From Terriglobales bacterium (GTDB lineage Bacteria; Acidobacteriota; Terriglobia; Bryobacterales; Bryobacteraceae): a stretch of 64,000 bases of DNA. The position numbers and the translations under genes are program-made. Under the pieces are notes generated by a model. That model did not search any database. It was given only the letters and a program-made list of their open reading frames with translations, and was not told where the DNA came from. This document shows positions 17,891-25,950 of the stretch, piece after piece; positions within the stretch are counted from its first letter, which is position 1; every line of letters begins with the position of its first letter. The DNA is taken from NCBI GenBank assembly GCA_027485675.1, contig JAIXQP010000007.1, forward strand, positions 310,001 through 374,000. Reading direction: 5' to 3'.

Positions 17891-19062
17891 AGCTCCGACG
17901 ACGGTATCACGACGGCGCGGAGACGGGAAGCGAGGAGGGGGAGGTCCTCGGGCCGGAGGCAGGTGGGGTTGATGCGGAGAATACCGTCGGCGAGGGCGGA
18001 GGGATCGAGGTGAATGGCGGGGTTGCCGTTCTGGAGTTCGGCGAGAGCGGCGCGGGCGTTGGCGGCACGCAGGGCAAGGAGGGGGACGGGGCCGGGTCGG
18101 AGGGTGAAGGCAAGATCAGGTGTGAGTTGGAGAAGCTGATCGAGGATTTGCAGATGACGGGCGGTGCGGTCTTCGTCCGCTTCGGCGGCGAACAGTTCGA
18201 GGGCGGTGAGGAGGCCGACGATGGTTTCCTTGCCGACTTTGGCGGAGCGTCCGATGCCGTGGGTGGGCAGGCCGGGCAGGAGCTGCTTCTCGATCAGCCC
18301 GGCCGGCGGGTTCCAAGAGTTCCAATCGAGGTCCAGATCGAGGTTCTGCAGGATGGCCGACATGATGAGATCGCGGCGGCCACAAAGGATGCCGGAGCCC
18401 TGCGGCCCGTTGATGGCCTTGCCGCCGGAAAAGGCGACGAGATCGGCGCCCGTGGCGGGCAGAGCGCGGAGGTTGGCGGCGGGGGGAAGCTGGGCGGCCG
18501 CGTCCACCAGAACCGGAAGCTGATGCCGGTGCGCGAGGGCGACGACTTCGGCGAGAGGTGGTTGGGAGTGGGGGGTGAGGACGTAGAGAATGGCGGCCGT
18601 GGCCGGGGTGATGGCCGCGGCGATTTCCCAAAGCTCGGCGTCGCGGATGCCAGCTCCGGCGTAGCGATCGGGCAGACCGACTTCGACAAGACGGGCGCCG
18701 GCGGCGCGGACGGCATGGTCGTAGGCGTTGCGCTGGCTACGGACGACGATGATCTCATTCGGCATGCCGGCGGCGTCGGGGAGTTGCGCCATGCGGGCGG
18801 GATGGAGCCGGGCGAGGCAGGCGGCAGCGCCGAGCAATAGGCCGGCGGCGGCGCCGGAGGTGACCACGCCGGCTTCGGCGCCAGTGATGCGCGCGATGAC
18901 GCGGCTGGCGGCGGCCTGGAGTTCGGCCATGTCCACGCAGAGGCCGGCGGCTTCGGCCATCGCCGTGGTAACGACGGGAGAAAGCAGTCCGCCCGAAACT
19001 CTCGTCGAGGAACCTTTGGCGTTGATGATCGGGGTGACCCCGAGAGCGGCGTAGACAGACAT
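17887..19062 (-). CDS. SelA-fold PLP-dependent enzyme (SelA-like / glucosaminate ammonia-lyase-like)
   Basis: A 391-residue cytoplasmic fold-type I pyridoxal-phosphate enzyme. The likely PLP lysine is in FSGGKAINGPQGSGILCG, and the N-terminus (GVTPIINAKGSSTRVSGGLL) is characteristic of the SelA/DgaE superfamily, where many members are not selenium transferases but ammonia-lyases or aldolases acting on small acids. True bacterial SelA is longer, with an N-terminal tRNA-binding extension, which is absent here. Translation is coupled to the mutarotase-like gene downstream. It lies 6 bases after the nucleotidyltransferase gene, so it is probably co-transcribed with the lasso B1/B2 genes. The substrate is unknown. 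Confidence 0.75.
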   Translation of the reverse strand: MSVYAALGVTPIINAKGSSTRVSGGLLSPVVTTAMAEAAGLCVDMAELQAAASRVIARITGAEAGVVTSGAAAGLLLGAAACLARLHPARMAQLPDAAGMPNEIIVVRSQRNAYDHAVRAAGARLVEVGLPDRYAGAGIRDAELWEIAAAITPATAAILYVLTPHSQPPLAEVVALAHRHQLPVLVDAAAQLPPAANLRALPATGADLVAFSGGKAINGPQGSGILCGRRDLIMSAILQNLDLDLDWNSWNPPAGLIEKQLLPGLPTHGIGRSAKVGKETIVGLLTALELFAAEADEDRTARHLQILDQLLQLTPDLAFTLRPGPVPLLALRAANARAALAELQNGNPAIHLDPSALADGILRINPTCLRPEDLPLLASRLRAVVIPSSEL

Positions 19063-19068
19063 GCTTCC

Positions 19069-20100
19069 TTAGGATAGAAGCAGGCGGCGGGTTTTGGTAA
19101 GCCAGCGGTCGAGCTGTGAGGCGTCGCCGTGCCAGGCGCGGAGGTACTCGGCGGTGGGGAGGAAGGCGGCGCGGGCGGCGCCCAGGCGGAGAGCCCAGTT
19201 CGGCTGGGCGGTGATGTTCCAGAGCGGCCGCAGCGGTTGCCAGCGCTCGGCGGCCAACGCCCAGCGCCAGCGGGCCGGCCAGTCGATGGTGGACTCGATC
19301 TGGTGGCGAAGATCGGGCGCGAGGCCGATATCCCAATGCGCCCGGGTGGCGTCGTCGGCGGCGAGGATGGCGGGACCGAGGGCGAACTGCCGGGCGGCGT
19401 ACTGGAGCAGGTGGGGTTCGATCTGCCAGGCGGAAAGCAGCAGGGCGATATCGTGGGTCCAGATGCCGCGCGCTTCGAAGTGATGCAGACTCAGGTGGGC
19501 GGCCAGATGGAGAAGCTGGGCCGTGGGACGCAGGACGAAGGCGGGTGCGGAGGCGATGGTGATGGGTTCGGCCTGTTGCCAGAACCAGGCGGCGGGAGCG
19601 AGTTGCTGATAGCTGTTGAGATTCAGCACATGCCAGTGCAGTTCGACGGTGAGGTGGCCGGGCCTCCGGTAGGCGCGCTCGGTGCCGAAGGCGAGTTGGG
19701 CGCCGGGTCGGCGTTCGGGCGCGGGGGTGTAGCCGAGACCGGTGAGGACGTCGTGTGCCTGGGTCGCGTGCTCGGGGCGGACGAGCAGGTCGAGGTCGCG
19801 CATCGGCCGCAAGCTGGGCATGGGATAGAGGCGAGTGGCCAAGGCGGCGCCTTTCATTAACAGCACCGGGACTTGCGCCGCGGCGAAGGCGGGGAGCATG
19901 GTGTGTAGGTCCGCGAGGGCGGAGAGATTCAAGCGGGCGCTGCGGCGGTGTTCATGAGCCAACAGTTGCCGGATGGCGGGTTCGACGGGCGGAAGATTGG
20001 CGAGGGAGTGAAAGGCGAGCGGCGCCAATCCGTCGGTGCGAAGTTTGGTGACCGCGGCGGAGTCGTGGCAGGCGATGGTGAGGCGGTTGAGGAGATCCAT
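19069..20100 (-). CDS. nucleotidyltransferase family protein (PF14907 type) next to lasso B genes
   Basis: A 343-residue protein with the hallmark motif of this family at about residues 79-107: a hydrophobic strand, LMKGAALATRLYP, then LRPMRDLDLLV, where Asp102 and Asp104 would bind the metal. The C-terminal half is helical (HLAAHLSLHHFEARGIW). Proteins of this family occur in lasso peptide clusters together with HPr-kinase-like proteins, and also in polysaccharide loci; the transferred group and acceptor are not known. Here it follows the lasso B2 gene by 6 bases on the same strand, which suggests it modifies either the lasso peptide or a surface glycan. Confidence 0.88.
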   Translation of the reverse strand: MDLLNRLTIACHDSAAVTKLRTDGLAPLAFHSLANLPPVEPAIRQLLAHEHRRSARLNLSALADLHTMLPAFAAAQVPVLLMKGAALATRLYPMPSLRPMRDLDLLVRPEHATQAHDVLTGLGYTPAPERRPGAQLAFGTERAYRRPGHLTVELHWHVLNLNSYQQLAPAAWFWQQAEPITIASAPAFVLRPTAQLLHLAAHLSLHHFEARGIWTHDIALLLSAWQIEPHLLQYAARQFALGPAILAADDATRAHWDIGLAPDLRHQIESTIDWPARWRWALAAERWQPLRPLWNITAQPNWALRLGAARAAFLPTAEYLRAWHGDASQLDRWLTKTRRLLLS

Positions 20101-20106
20101 GACGGG

Positions 20107-20514
20107 TCAGGAGAACCAGGCGACGGGCGGGTAGAGCGCCGACTCTTCGATGCCGCCGGTGACGATGGCGGTACCGGAGCGGAGCCAGGCGTGGGCGGCC
20201 AAGCCAGCGCCGGAGCGACGGGCGCCCAGATAGAGGGTGCTCGGCACGCCTCGGCGGCGCAGCATCCACTTGGCGGCGACGGCCCGTTCGAGGCACGTGG
20301 TGTGCCACGGGAGGCGGACGGCCGCAGTCTGCAGGCCCCGCGACACGCGGAGGCTGAGATTGGCGTCGCGGGGGCTGGCCGCCCGGGGAGCTTCGCGTTG
20401 GCTTTGGCCGAGGGTCAGCGCGACGTAACGGAAGGGAGCCAGGCGTTGCGCCACGGTGGCGAGGATCAGGCAGAGCAGGCTCTCCCCGCGGAGGAGGAAG
20501 TTAGGCGGCAGCAC
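20107..20514 (-). CDS. lasso peptide biosynthesis B2 protein (transglutaminase-like leader peptidase)
   Basis: A 135-residue protein of the B2 family (PF13471, transglutaminase-like core). The catalytic cysteine is Cys74 in TTCLERAVAAKWMLRRRG and the histidine is His108 in AAHAWLRSG; the flanking PSTLYLGARR segment is typical. The expected third residue is not obvious, as in several homologues. B2 proteins cut the leader from lasso precursors, guided by B1. The start overlaps the end of the B1 gene by 14 bases, so the two are coupled. No precursor or cyclase lies beside it; the matching ones are about 17 kb away at 37-40 kb, which makes this a split cluster. Confidence 0.9.
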   Translation of the reverse strand: MLPPNFLLRGESLLCLILATVAQRLAPFRYVALTLGQSQREAPRAASPRDANLSLRVSRGLQTAAVRLPWHTTCLERAVAAKWMLRRRGVPSTLYLGARRSGAGLAAHAWLRSGTAIVTGGIEESALYPPVAWFS

Positions 20515-20797
20515 TGGCTACCACGCAGAGAAGATCTTCGGCGGCCAGGGTTTCGAGAAACTGTTCGACCTGGATGCGGCAGGTGTCCGGGTCGACGGTG
20601 TAAACCGATTCGAGATGTGAGCAAATGGCCCGGCCGGAGCGCGGTTGGGCCAGGAGTTGCCAGATGTGGTGCGCGGTACCGGCGAGGCCGTAATAGGTGG
20701 CGGGGTGGAGCCGCATCAGGATGGTTTCGCCGTCCACGGTATTGGCAAGCAGGCCGGGGCGCTGGATGAGAACGGTGTCGAACGAGAAAGCAGGCAT
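20501..20797 (-). CDS. lasso peptide B1 / PqqD-family RiPP recognition element protein
   Basis: A 98-residue protein read from the ATG at 20797 (MPAFSFDTVLIQRPG). This start gives the normal PqqD/B1 length; a longer frame upstream would run almost to the divergent wzi-like gene. The fold is the winged PqqD type: VDGETILMRLHPATYYGLAG is the beta-hairpin and first helix, and THHIWQLLAQPRSGRAI-like helices follow (here AHHIWQLLAQPRSGRAI). In lasso clusters such proteins bind the leader and present the precursor to the B2 protease. It directly precedes B2, with overlapping ends. Its partner precursors are inferred to be the five peptides at 37-38 kb, whose leaders carry the recognition motif. Confidence 0.88.
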   Translation of the reverse strand: MPAFSFDTVLIQRPGLLANTVDGETILMRLHPATYYGLAGTAHHIWQLLAQPRSGRAICSHLESVYTVDPDTCRIQVEQFLETLAAEDLLCVVASAAA

Positions 20798-20916
20798 GAT
20801 GACAAAAAGATAGTGGGCGGCCGAGGGATAAATCTCCCGGGAATGCCGGAATCGGACTGAGAGAAATCCGAGGGCGGAGCACCTATTCATGGAAGCTCCG
20901 AATCCTATTGCCGACT
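20798..20916. promoter_or_regulatory. divergent intergenic region between lasso B1 and Wzi-like gene
   Basis: About 120 bases between two divergently transcribed operons (lasso B1-B2-nucleotidyltransferase leftward, polysaccharide export rightward). It must hold promoters for both directions; no confident -35/-10 pair or operator could be assigned by eye. Confidence 0.35.
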
Positions 20917-22557
20917 ATGTCACTCCGTTGCGCACTGCTCATTTTTCTAGTGACGGTGGAACTGTGCGCGCAGCGCAAGGGGGCCGGCTTGACCTACGTG
21001 CCGATGGATAGCTGGGTGTATCCGGCGCTCGAGCGTCTGGCGGTGCGGGGCCTGGTGACCTTACAAGGGTTGACGCTGCGGCCGTGGAGCCGGCACGAGT
21101 GCGCTTCGCAGGTGCGCGAGGCGCGGCGGCAGTTGCAAGAGGCCGTGGGGCTCGAAGTTCCTGAACGGACGTCGCTTGAAGCGATGGTCGGAGAGCTCGA
21201 GCGCGAGTTCCCGCCGGACGTGGACTCGGGGGCGGTGCTGGTTTTCGAATCGATGTATGGGCGCAATGGCTGGCTGGCGGGGCCCTATCTCAACGACAGC
21301 TACCACTTTGGCACCACTTGGCAAAATGACTCCGGACGGCCGTTTGGCCGGGGGTATAACGCCGTGTTCGGATTCCGGATGCGGGCCGAGGCGGGCCGCT
21401 TTTTCGCGGCGATCCGCGGCGAACATCAGAAGGCGCCGGGCCGGGTCGCCCATCCGCTCGCGCTGCGGCAGTTCATGGCGCGGCTTGACGATTGGCCGAC
21501 GCTGCCTTCCACCGAGATTGCTCCGGCGAACGACTGGAAAACGCTCGAAGCCTACGCGGGGATGCGGATCAAGAATCTGGCGATCTCGGTGGGCCGCCAG
21601 GAGCTGTTCTGGGGGCCCACGGCGGACGCACCGTTCTCGTTTTCGACCAACGCGGCGCCGACGGGGAACGTGAAGATCTCGCTGCGCGAGCCGATCCGGC
21701 TGGGGGGATGGTTTCGCTACTTCGGGGCGATCCGTGGGGAGTTCGTGGTCGGCAAGCTGCTCGGCCACCAGTACACGGAACGCCCTTACTACAACGGGCA
21801 GAAGATCTCGCTGCAGTTGACCGAGAACTTCGAGATTGGGGCCACGCGCTGGGCGATCTTCCTGGGCGCCGGCCATCCGGTGACGTTTGAAAACCTTTGG
21901 CGGCACATCGCCTCCATCCGCAGCGGCAGTGCGGTGGGGATCCGGTATGCGCGTGATCCGGGAGACCGGAAGACCGGGTTCGACTTCCGCTACCGGTTGC
22001 CGGTGATGGGGCGGCGGGTTCAGCTGTATAGCGACTCCTACGCCGATGACGACGTGAACCCGCTCGCGGCGCCCCGGCGGGCCGCGATCAGTCCCGGCCT
22101 GTACTTTGAGTCCCTGCCCGGAATGCGGCGCATGGACCTGCGGCTGGAGGCGAACTCAACGACGCCCGTGGGTCTCGATGTGGGTCCGCAGTACACCTAC
22201 TACAACAATCAGTACCGCAGCGGGAATGCCCATCTGGGCCGGATCCTCGGCTCGCCCGTAGGGCGGAACGGCCGGCAGCTGCAGGTGCGGACAGCCTATT
22301 GGGCTTCGCCGCGCGAACGCTGGGAGTTTGGCTACCGCCACTTGAAGATCAGCAACCGGATGCTGCCGGCCGGGGGAACGCAGACGGCGGCCACCATCCG
22401 GTACACGCGGCCGGTGGGCGAAAACTGGCACGCCTCGGTCTTTTTTCAGGCCGAGCGATTCTGGATCCCTGTTCTCGGGGGTCCGCAAAGAAATTTTAGC
22501 GGCTGGTTCCAGATGCAATGGGAGCCGCGGATGACGATACAACCATGGCGCAAGTAA
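20917..22557 (+). CDS. capsule assembly Wzi family outer-membrane protein
   Basis: A 546-residue protein with an N-terminal signal (MSLRCALLIFLVTVELCAQ) followed by alternating aromatic beta strands typical of an outer-membrane barrel, ending in QMQWEPRMTIQPWRK. The segments YVPMDSWVYPALERLAVRG and the barrel part 'SVGRQELFWGPTADAPFSFS' fit the Wzi family, which in capsule systems helps anchor capsule polysaccharide to the cell surface. A TTG at 20908 is a possible alternative start; the ATG at 20917 fits the signal peptide better. It is the first gene of a three-gene plus-strand operon and overlaps the next gene by 13 bases. Confidence 0.85.
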   Translation: MSLRCALLIFLVTVELCAQRKGAGLTYVPMDSWVYPALERLAVRGLVTLQGLTLRPWSRHECASQVREARRQLQEAVGLEVPERTSLEAMVGELEREFPPDVDSGAVLVFESMYGRNGWLAGPYLNDSYHFGTTWQNDSGRPFGRGYNAVFGFRMRAEAGRFFAAIRGEHQKAPGRVAHPLALRQFMARLDDWPTLPSTEIAPANDWKTLEAYAGMRIKNLAISVGRQELFWGPTADAPFSFSTNAAPTGNVKISLREPIRLGGWFRYFGAIRGEFVVGKLLGHQYTERPYYNGQKISLQLTENFEIGATRWAIFLGAGHPVTFENLWRHIASIRSGSAVGIRYARDPGDRKTGFDFRYRLPVMGRRVQLYSDSYADDDVNPLAAPRRAAISPGLYFESLPGMRRMDLRLEANSTTPVGLDVGPQYTYYNNQYRSGNAHLGRILGSPVGRNGRQLQVRTAYWASPRERWEFGYRHLKISNRMLPAGGTQTAATIRYTRPVGENWHASVFFQAERFWIPVLGGPQRNFSGWFQMQWEPRMTIQPWRK

Positions 22558-24797
22558 GAGTGTTTGTTGGGATTGTGATGTTCGCAGCGGGCGTCTTCGG
22601 CCAATCGGCGGAGGGCTTGCCGGCGCTGGCAGACCGCTGCCGCGGGCCCTTGGGCGCCTCGCTGCCGGAGTGCCGGCAACTGCCGGCGTTTCTTGAGCGG
22701 AAGGCACCCGCGCCGCCCCCGGCCCCGGTGCAACGGGAGATGCCGCCGGTGGAGCTTCCGCCGGAGCCGCCGACGGAGTTTCAAAAATTCGTCCTGTCCT
22801 CCACGGGAGAGAGCCTGCCGATTTTCGGGGCACGGCTATTCGAAAAAGTCCCGTCGACCTTCGCGCCCACGGACCGCGCGCCCGTGCCGGCGGGCTACGT
22901 GGTGGGCCCCGGCGATGAGCTGCTGGTTCGCATGTGGGGGCAGGTGACGATGAATCAGGACCTGACGGTGGACCGCACGGGGTCGATCCATCTGCCGCAG
23001 GCCGGGGCGATCCGCGTGGCGGGCCTCGCCTACCGGGAGATGCCGGAGTTCTTGCGGTCGCAGTTGGGCAGGGTCTACCGCAACTTCGATCTCAACGTGA
23101 CGCTGGGCCAGTTGCGGAGCGTTCAGATCTTCGTGATGGGGCATGCGCGGCGGCCGGGGGCCTTCACCGTGAGTTCGTTGAGCACGATGGTGAACGCGCT
23201 CTTTGCGGCGGGCGGGCCGAGTGCGCAGGGTTCTTTGCGGCGCATACAACTGCGGCGCCGGGGACGCACCGTGAGCGAACTGGATCTTTACCAACTGCTT
23301 CTACGCGGGGATGCCGTGGGCGATGCGGCGCTTGAGCCGGGCGATGTCCTGTACTTTCCGCCCATCGGCCCGCAGGTGGCTCTGACCGGGAGCGTGAAGA
23401 CGCCAGCCGTCTATGAGCTGCGGGAGGAGGGTGAGTTGGGCGATCTGTTGGATCTGGCCGGCGGCCTGACGCCGACAGCAGACCCGGCGCAGACGCAGAT
23501 TGAGCGCATGGCGGGTCCGGCGGGGCGGCAGGTCCTGGCCCTCGACAACGGGTATGCGAAGACGGCGTTGCGCGATGGGGACCTGGTGCGGGTGGCGACC
23601 ATGACGCCAAAATTCGACCGGGTGGTGACGCTGCGTGGGCATGTGGCGACCCCGGGCCGCCTCCCGTGGCGCAGTGGAATGAAGCTGCGGGAACTGATTC
23701 CGTCGATTGAAATGCTGATTCCACGGCGGGATTGGGAACGCCGGAACCTGGTGGGCTTCACCGCCCCCGGAAAGCGAACGCCGGGCGCGCCGGGGAGCAC
23801 GGACCCGGAACCCGCCGGCACGCGGCCCGACGCGGCCGGGGTGCCGATCAACTGGTCGCACGCCGTGATTGAGCGGCGGAACGCGAAGGACCTGGGTGTC
23901 CGGCTGGTTCCCTTTCACCCCGGCAAGCTCCTGCTCGAAAACGATGAGCGCGAGAATCTGCCGCTCGAAGCGGGAGACGTAGTGACCTTCTACTCGCAAA
24001 CGGATCTGCGGGTGCCGCGAGCCGAGCAGACGCGGCAAGTAAAGCTGGAAGGCGAAGTGAAGGGACCGGGCACGTACACCCCGAACTCCGGCGAGACCCT
24101 GCGCCAGTTGATTGCCCGGGCTGGCGGATTCACGCCGGACGCCTACCTGAACGGCATCGTGTTCCGGCGCGAGTCCACGCGGCGGGAGCAGATGATTCGC
24201 AAACAGGAGTTGCTCGACGAGTACGAGCGGGAACTTGCCCGGGCGGCCCAGAACCGCCAGACCACGATGGACCCGAGCGACGGCGCCGCGTTCGCCGCGC
24301 AGTTGGACGCGAGCCGGCGGCAGTTGGAGGGGATGCGCAACCTCGAGGTCAGCGGGCGAATCGTGGCGTCCCTGACGCAGGAAGGCGGCGGGTTGGAGAT
24401 GCTGCTCGACCAGGAACTGGAAGATGGCGACGCGCTCTACGTCCCGGCCCGCCCGGCGACGGTAACCGTGGTGGGTGCGGTGTACAACCCCAACGCCATC
24501 CTGCATCAGGAGTCTCTTCGCGTGAAGGATTATCTCCGCCGCGTGGGAGGGGCCACGCGCAATGCCGACTGGAACCGGGCGTTTCTCGTCCGCGCCGACG
24601 GGACCGTGGTGCCGCATCAGGGGTCGGCGATCCGGCTGGCCCGCGGTGGATTCGATAGCCTGCCGCTGATGCCGGGAGATGCGCTGGTGGTGCCGGAGAC
24701 GCCGATGAAGGGTTCGGTCGTCCGTTCGCTGCGGGATTGGAGCCAGGTGTTTGGCCAATTGGCTTTGGGTGCGGCTGCGGTTCGCATCCTGCGATAG
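22545..24797 (+). CDS. SLBB-domain polysaccharide export protein (Wza-like)
   Basis: A 750-residue secreted protein starting MAQVRVFVGIVMFAAGVFG. After a proline-rich linker the Poly_export domain appears (GYVVGPGDELLVRMWGQVTM and HLPQAGAIRVAGLAYREM), followed by several SLBB domains (VTLGQLRSVQIFVMGHARRP, VALTGSVKTPAVYELREEG, VKLEGEVKGPGTYTPNSGET, VTVVGAVYNPNAILHQESLR). The last residues (VFGQLALGAAAVRIL) may contact the membrane. It would form the outer-membrane channel through which the exopolysaccharide leaves the cell. It lies between the Wzi-like and Wzz-like genes, overlapping the former by 13 bases and separated by 7 from the latter. Confidence 0.92.
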   Translation: MAQVRVFVGIVMFAAGVFGQSAEGLPALADRCRGPLGASLPECRQLPAFLERKAPAPPPAPVQREMPPVELPPEPPTEFQKFVLSSTGESLPIFGARLFEKVPSTFAPTDRAPVPAGYVVGPGDELLVRMWGQVTMNQDLTVDRTGSIHLPQAGAIRVAGLAYREMPEFLRSQLGRVYRNFDLNVTLGQLRSVQIFVMGHARRPGAFTVSSLSTMVNALFAAGGPSAQGSLRRIQLRRRGRTVSELDLYQLLLRGDAVGDAALEPGDVLYFPPIGPQVALTGSVKTPAVYELREEGELGDLLDLAGGLTPTADPAQTQIERMAGPAGRQVLALDNGYAKTALRDGDLVRVATMTPKFDRVVTLRGHVATPGRLPWRSGMKLRELIPSIEMLIPRRDWERRNLVGFTAPGKRTPGAPGSTDPEPAGTRPDAAGVPINWSHAVIERRNAKDLGVRLVPFHPGKLLLENDERENLPLEAGDVVTFYSQTDLRVPRAEQTRQVKLEGEVKGPGTYTPNSGETLRQLIARAGGFTPDAYLNGIVFRRESTRREQMIRKQELLDEYERELARAAQNRQTTMDPSDGAAFAAQLDASRRQLEGMRNLEVSGRIVASLTQEGGGLEMLLDQELEDGDALYVPARPATVTVVGAVYNPNAILHQESLRVKDYLRRVGGATRNADWNRAFLVRADGTVVPHQGSAIRLARGGFDSLPLMPGDALVVPETPMKGSVVRSLRDWSQVFGQLALGAAAVRILR

Positions 24798-24804
24798 GGG
24801 AGCT

Positions 24805-25950
24805 ATGAAAAAGACGGAATTGCTTTCGGTGACCGAACTGCTGGGCGTGCTGCGCCAGCGGTGGATGATGATTGCCGGCGGCGCACTGCTGGGCGCGCTG
24901 CTGGCGGCGGGTTACGCGCTCACCCGGAAGGACACTTTTACGGCCACGGCCGTCCTGATGGCGCCGCAACAGGCGCGTTCGTCGGCGCTGGCGGCGTTGG
25001 GGCAGGTAGGAGCCTCGACGGGCATCAGCATGCCGGAGTTGGGCCTGCGGAGTCCGGCGGATCTGTACCTGGGGATTCTCGGCAGCCGCACCATTGCGGA
25101 CGCGTTGATTGCCCGCTTCCACCTGATGGAACGCTACCAGGCAAAGACCATGACCGCCGCCCGGAAACGCCTGGCGGCCAAGGCCCGTTTCTCCGCCGGC
25201 AAGGATACGCTGATCCGGATTGCGGTGGAGGATTCGGAACCGCAGATGGCGGCCACGCTGGCCAACGCGTTCGTCGACGAACTGTACCGGCAGAACAGCC
25301 GTCTGGCCTTTACGGAGGCTTCGAGCCGGCGCCTCTTCTTTGAAAAGCAGTTGGAAACCGAGAAAGAGGCGCTGAACCAGGCCGAGAGCTCCCTGCGCCG
25401 GACGCAGGAGCGGACCGGCGTCGTGCAGATTTCGTCCCAGATGGACGCGAGCCTCCGCGCTATGGGACAAGTGCGGGCGGAGATTGCCGGGCGCGAAGTG
25501 GCGCTGCGGAGCATGGCCGAAAGTGTGACCGAGCAGAATCCGGACTACATCCGGGTATCAACCGAGCTGCAGGCGCTGCGCGGGCAACTGCGCCGCCTGG
25601 AACAGAACGACAGCGGACGCACGGCGGGAGATCCGTTGATCCCGGTGCGCTCGATGCCGGCCGCCGGCATCGACTACCTGCGGACGATGCGGGAGATGAA
25701 GTATCACGAGACGCTGCTGGACCTGTTGACCCGGCAGTACGAGGCCGCCAAGGTGGATGAGGCCAAGCAGGCGCCGGTGCTGCAAGTGGTGGACCTGGCG
25801 ACGCCGCCCGATCTCAAGTCGGGACCGCAGCGGACGATTATCACGCTGCTGGGCCTGGTGACGGGGGCCGTCTGCGGCGGCGCGCTGGGACTGCTCCGGC
25901 GGCGGCCTACGGTAGAGAGCAGACCGGCCGCGATGGCAGCGGCCGCTTAG
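24805..25950 (+). CDS. Wzz/GumC-type polysaccharide chain-length / co-polymerase protein
   Basis: A 381-residue inner-membrane protein read from the ATG at 24805 with a GGGGAG site just ahead. One membrane helix near residues 20-40 (MMIAGGALLGALLAAGYAL) and a second near 350-370 (TIITLLGLVTGAVCGGALGL) flank a large periplasmic coiled-coil region. This is the Wzz/PCP topology. There is no C-terminal tyrosine kinase domain, so any BY-kinase would be separate. It would control chain length and connect polymerisation to the SLBB export channel. The stop overlaps the convergent glycosyltransferase gene by 4 bases. Confidence 0.9.
   Translation: MKKTELLSVTELLGVLRQRWMMIAGGALLGALLAAGYALTRKDTFTATAVLMAPQQARSSALAALGQVGASTGISMPELGLRSPADLYLGILGSRTIADALIARFHLMERYQAKTMTAARKRLAAKARFSAGKDTLIRIAVEDSEPQMAATLANAFVDELYRQNSRLAFTEASSRRLFFEKQLETEKEALNQAESSLRRTQERTGVVQISSQMDASLRAMGQVRAEIAGREVALRSMAESVTEQNPDYIRVSTELQALRGQLRRLEQNDSGRTAGDPLIPVRSMPAAGIDYLRTMREMKYHETLLDLLTRQYEAAKVDEAKQAPVLQVVDLATPPDLKSGPQRTIITLLGLVTGAVCGGALGLLRRRPTVESRPAAMAAAA

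Noticed and set aside
17887-19062. True SelA (L-seryl-tRNA selenium transferase)
   Set aside because: The N-terminal tRNA-binding region is missing and the context is not selenium metabolism.
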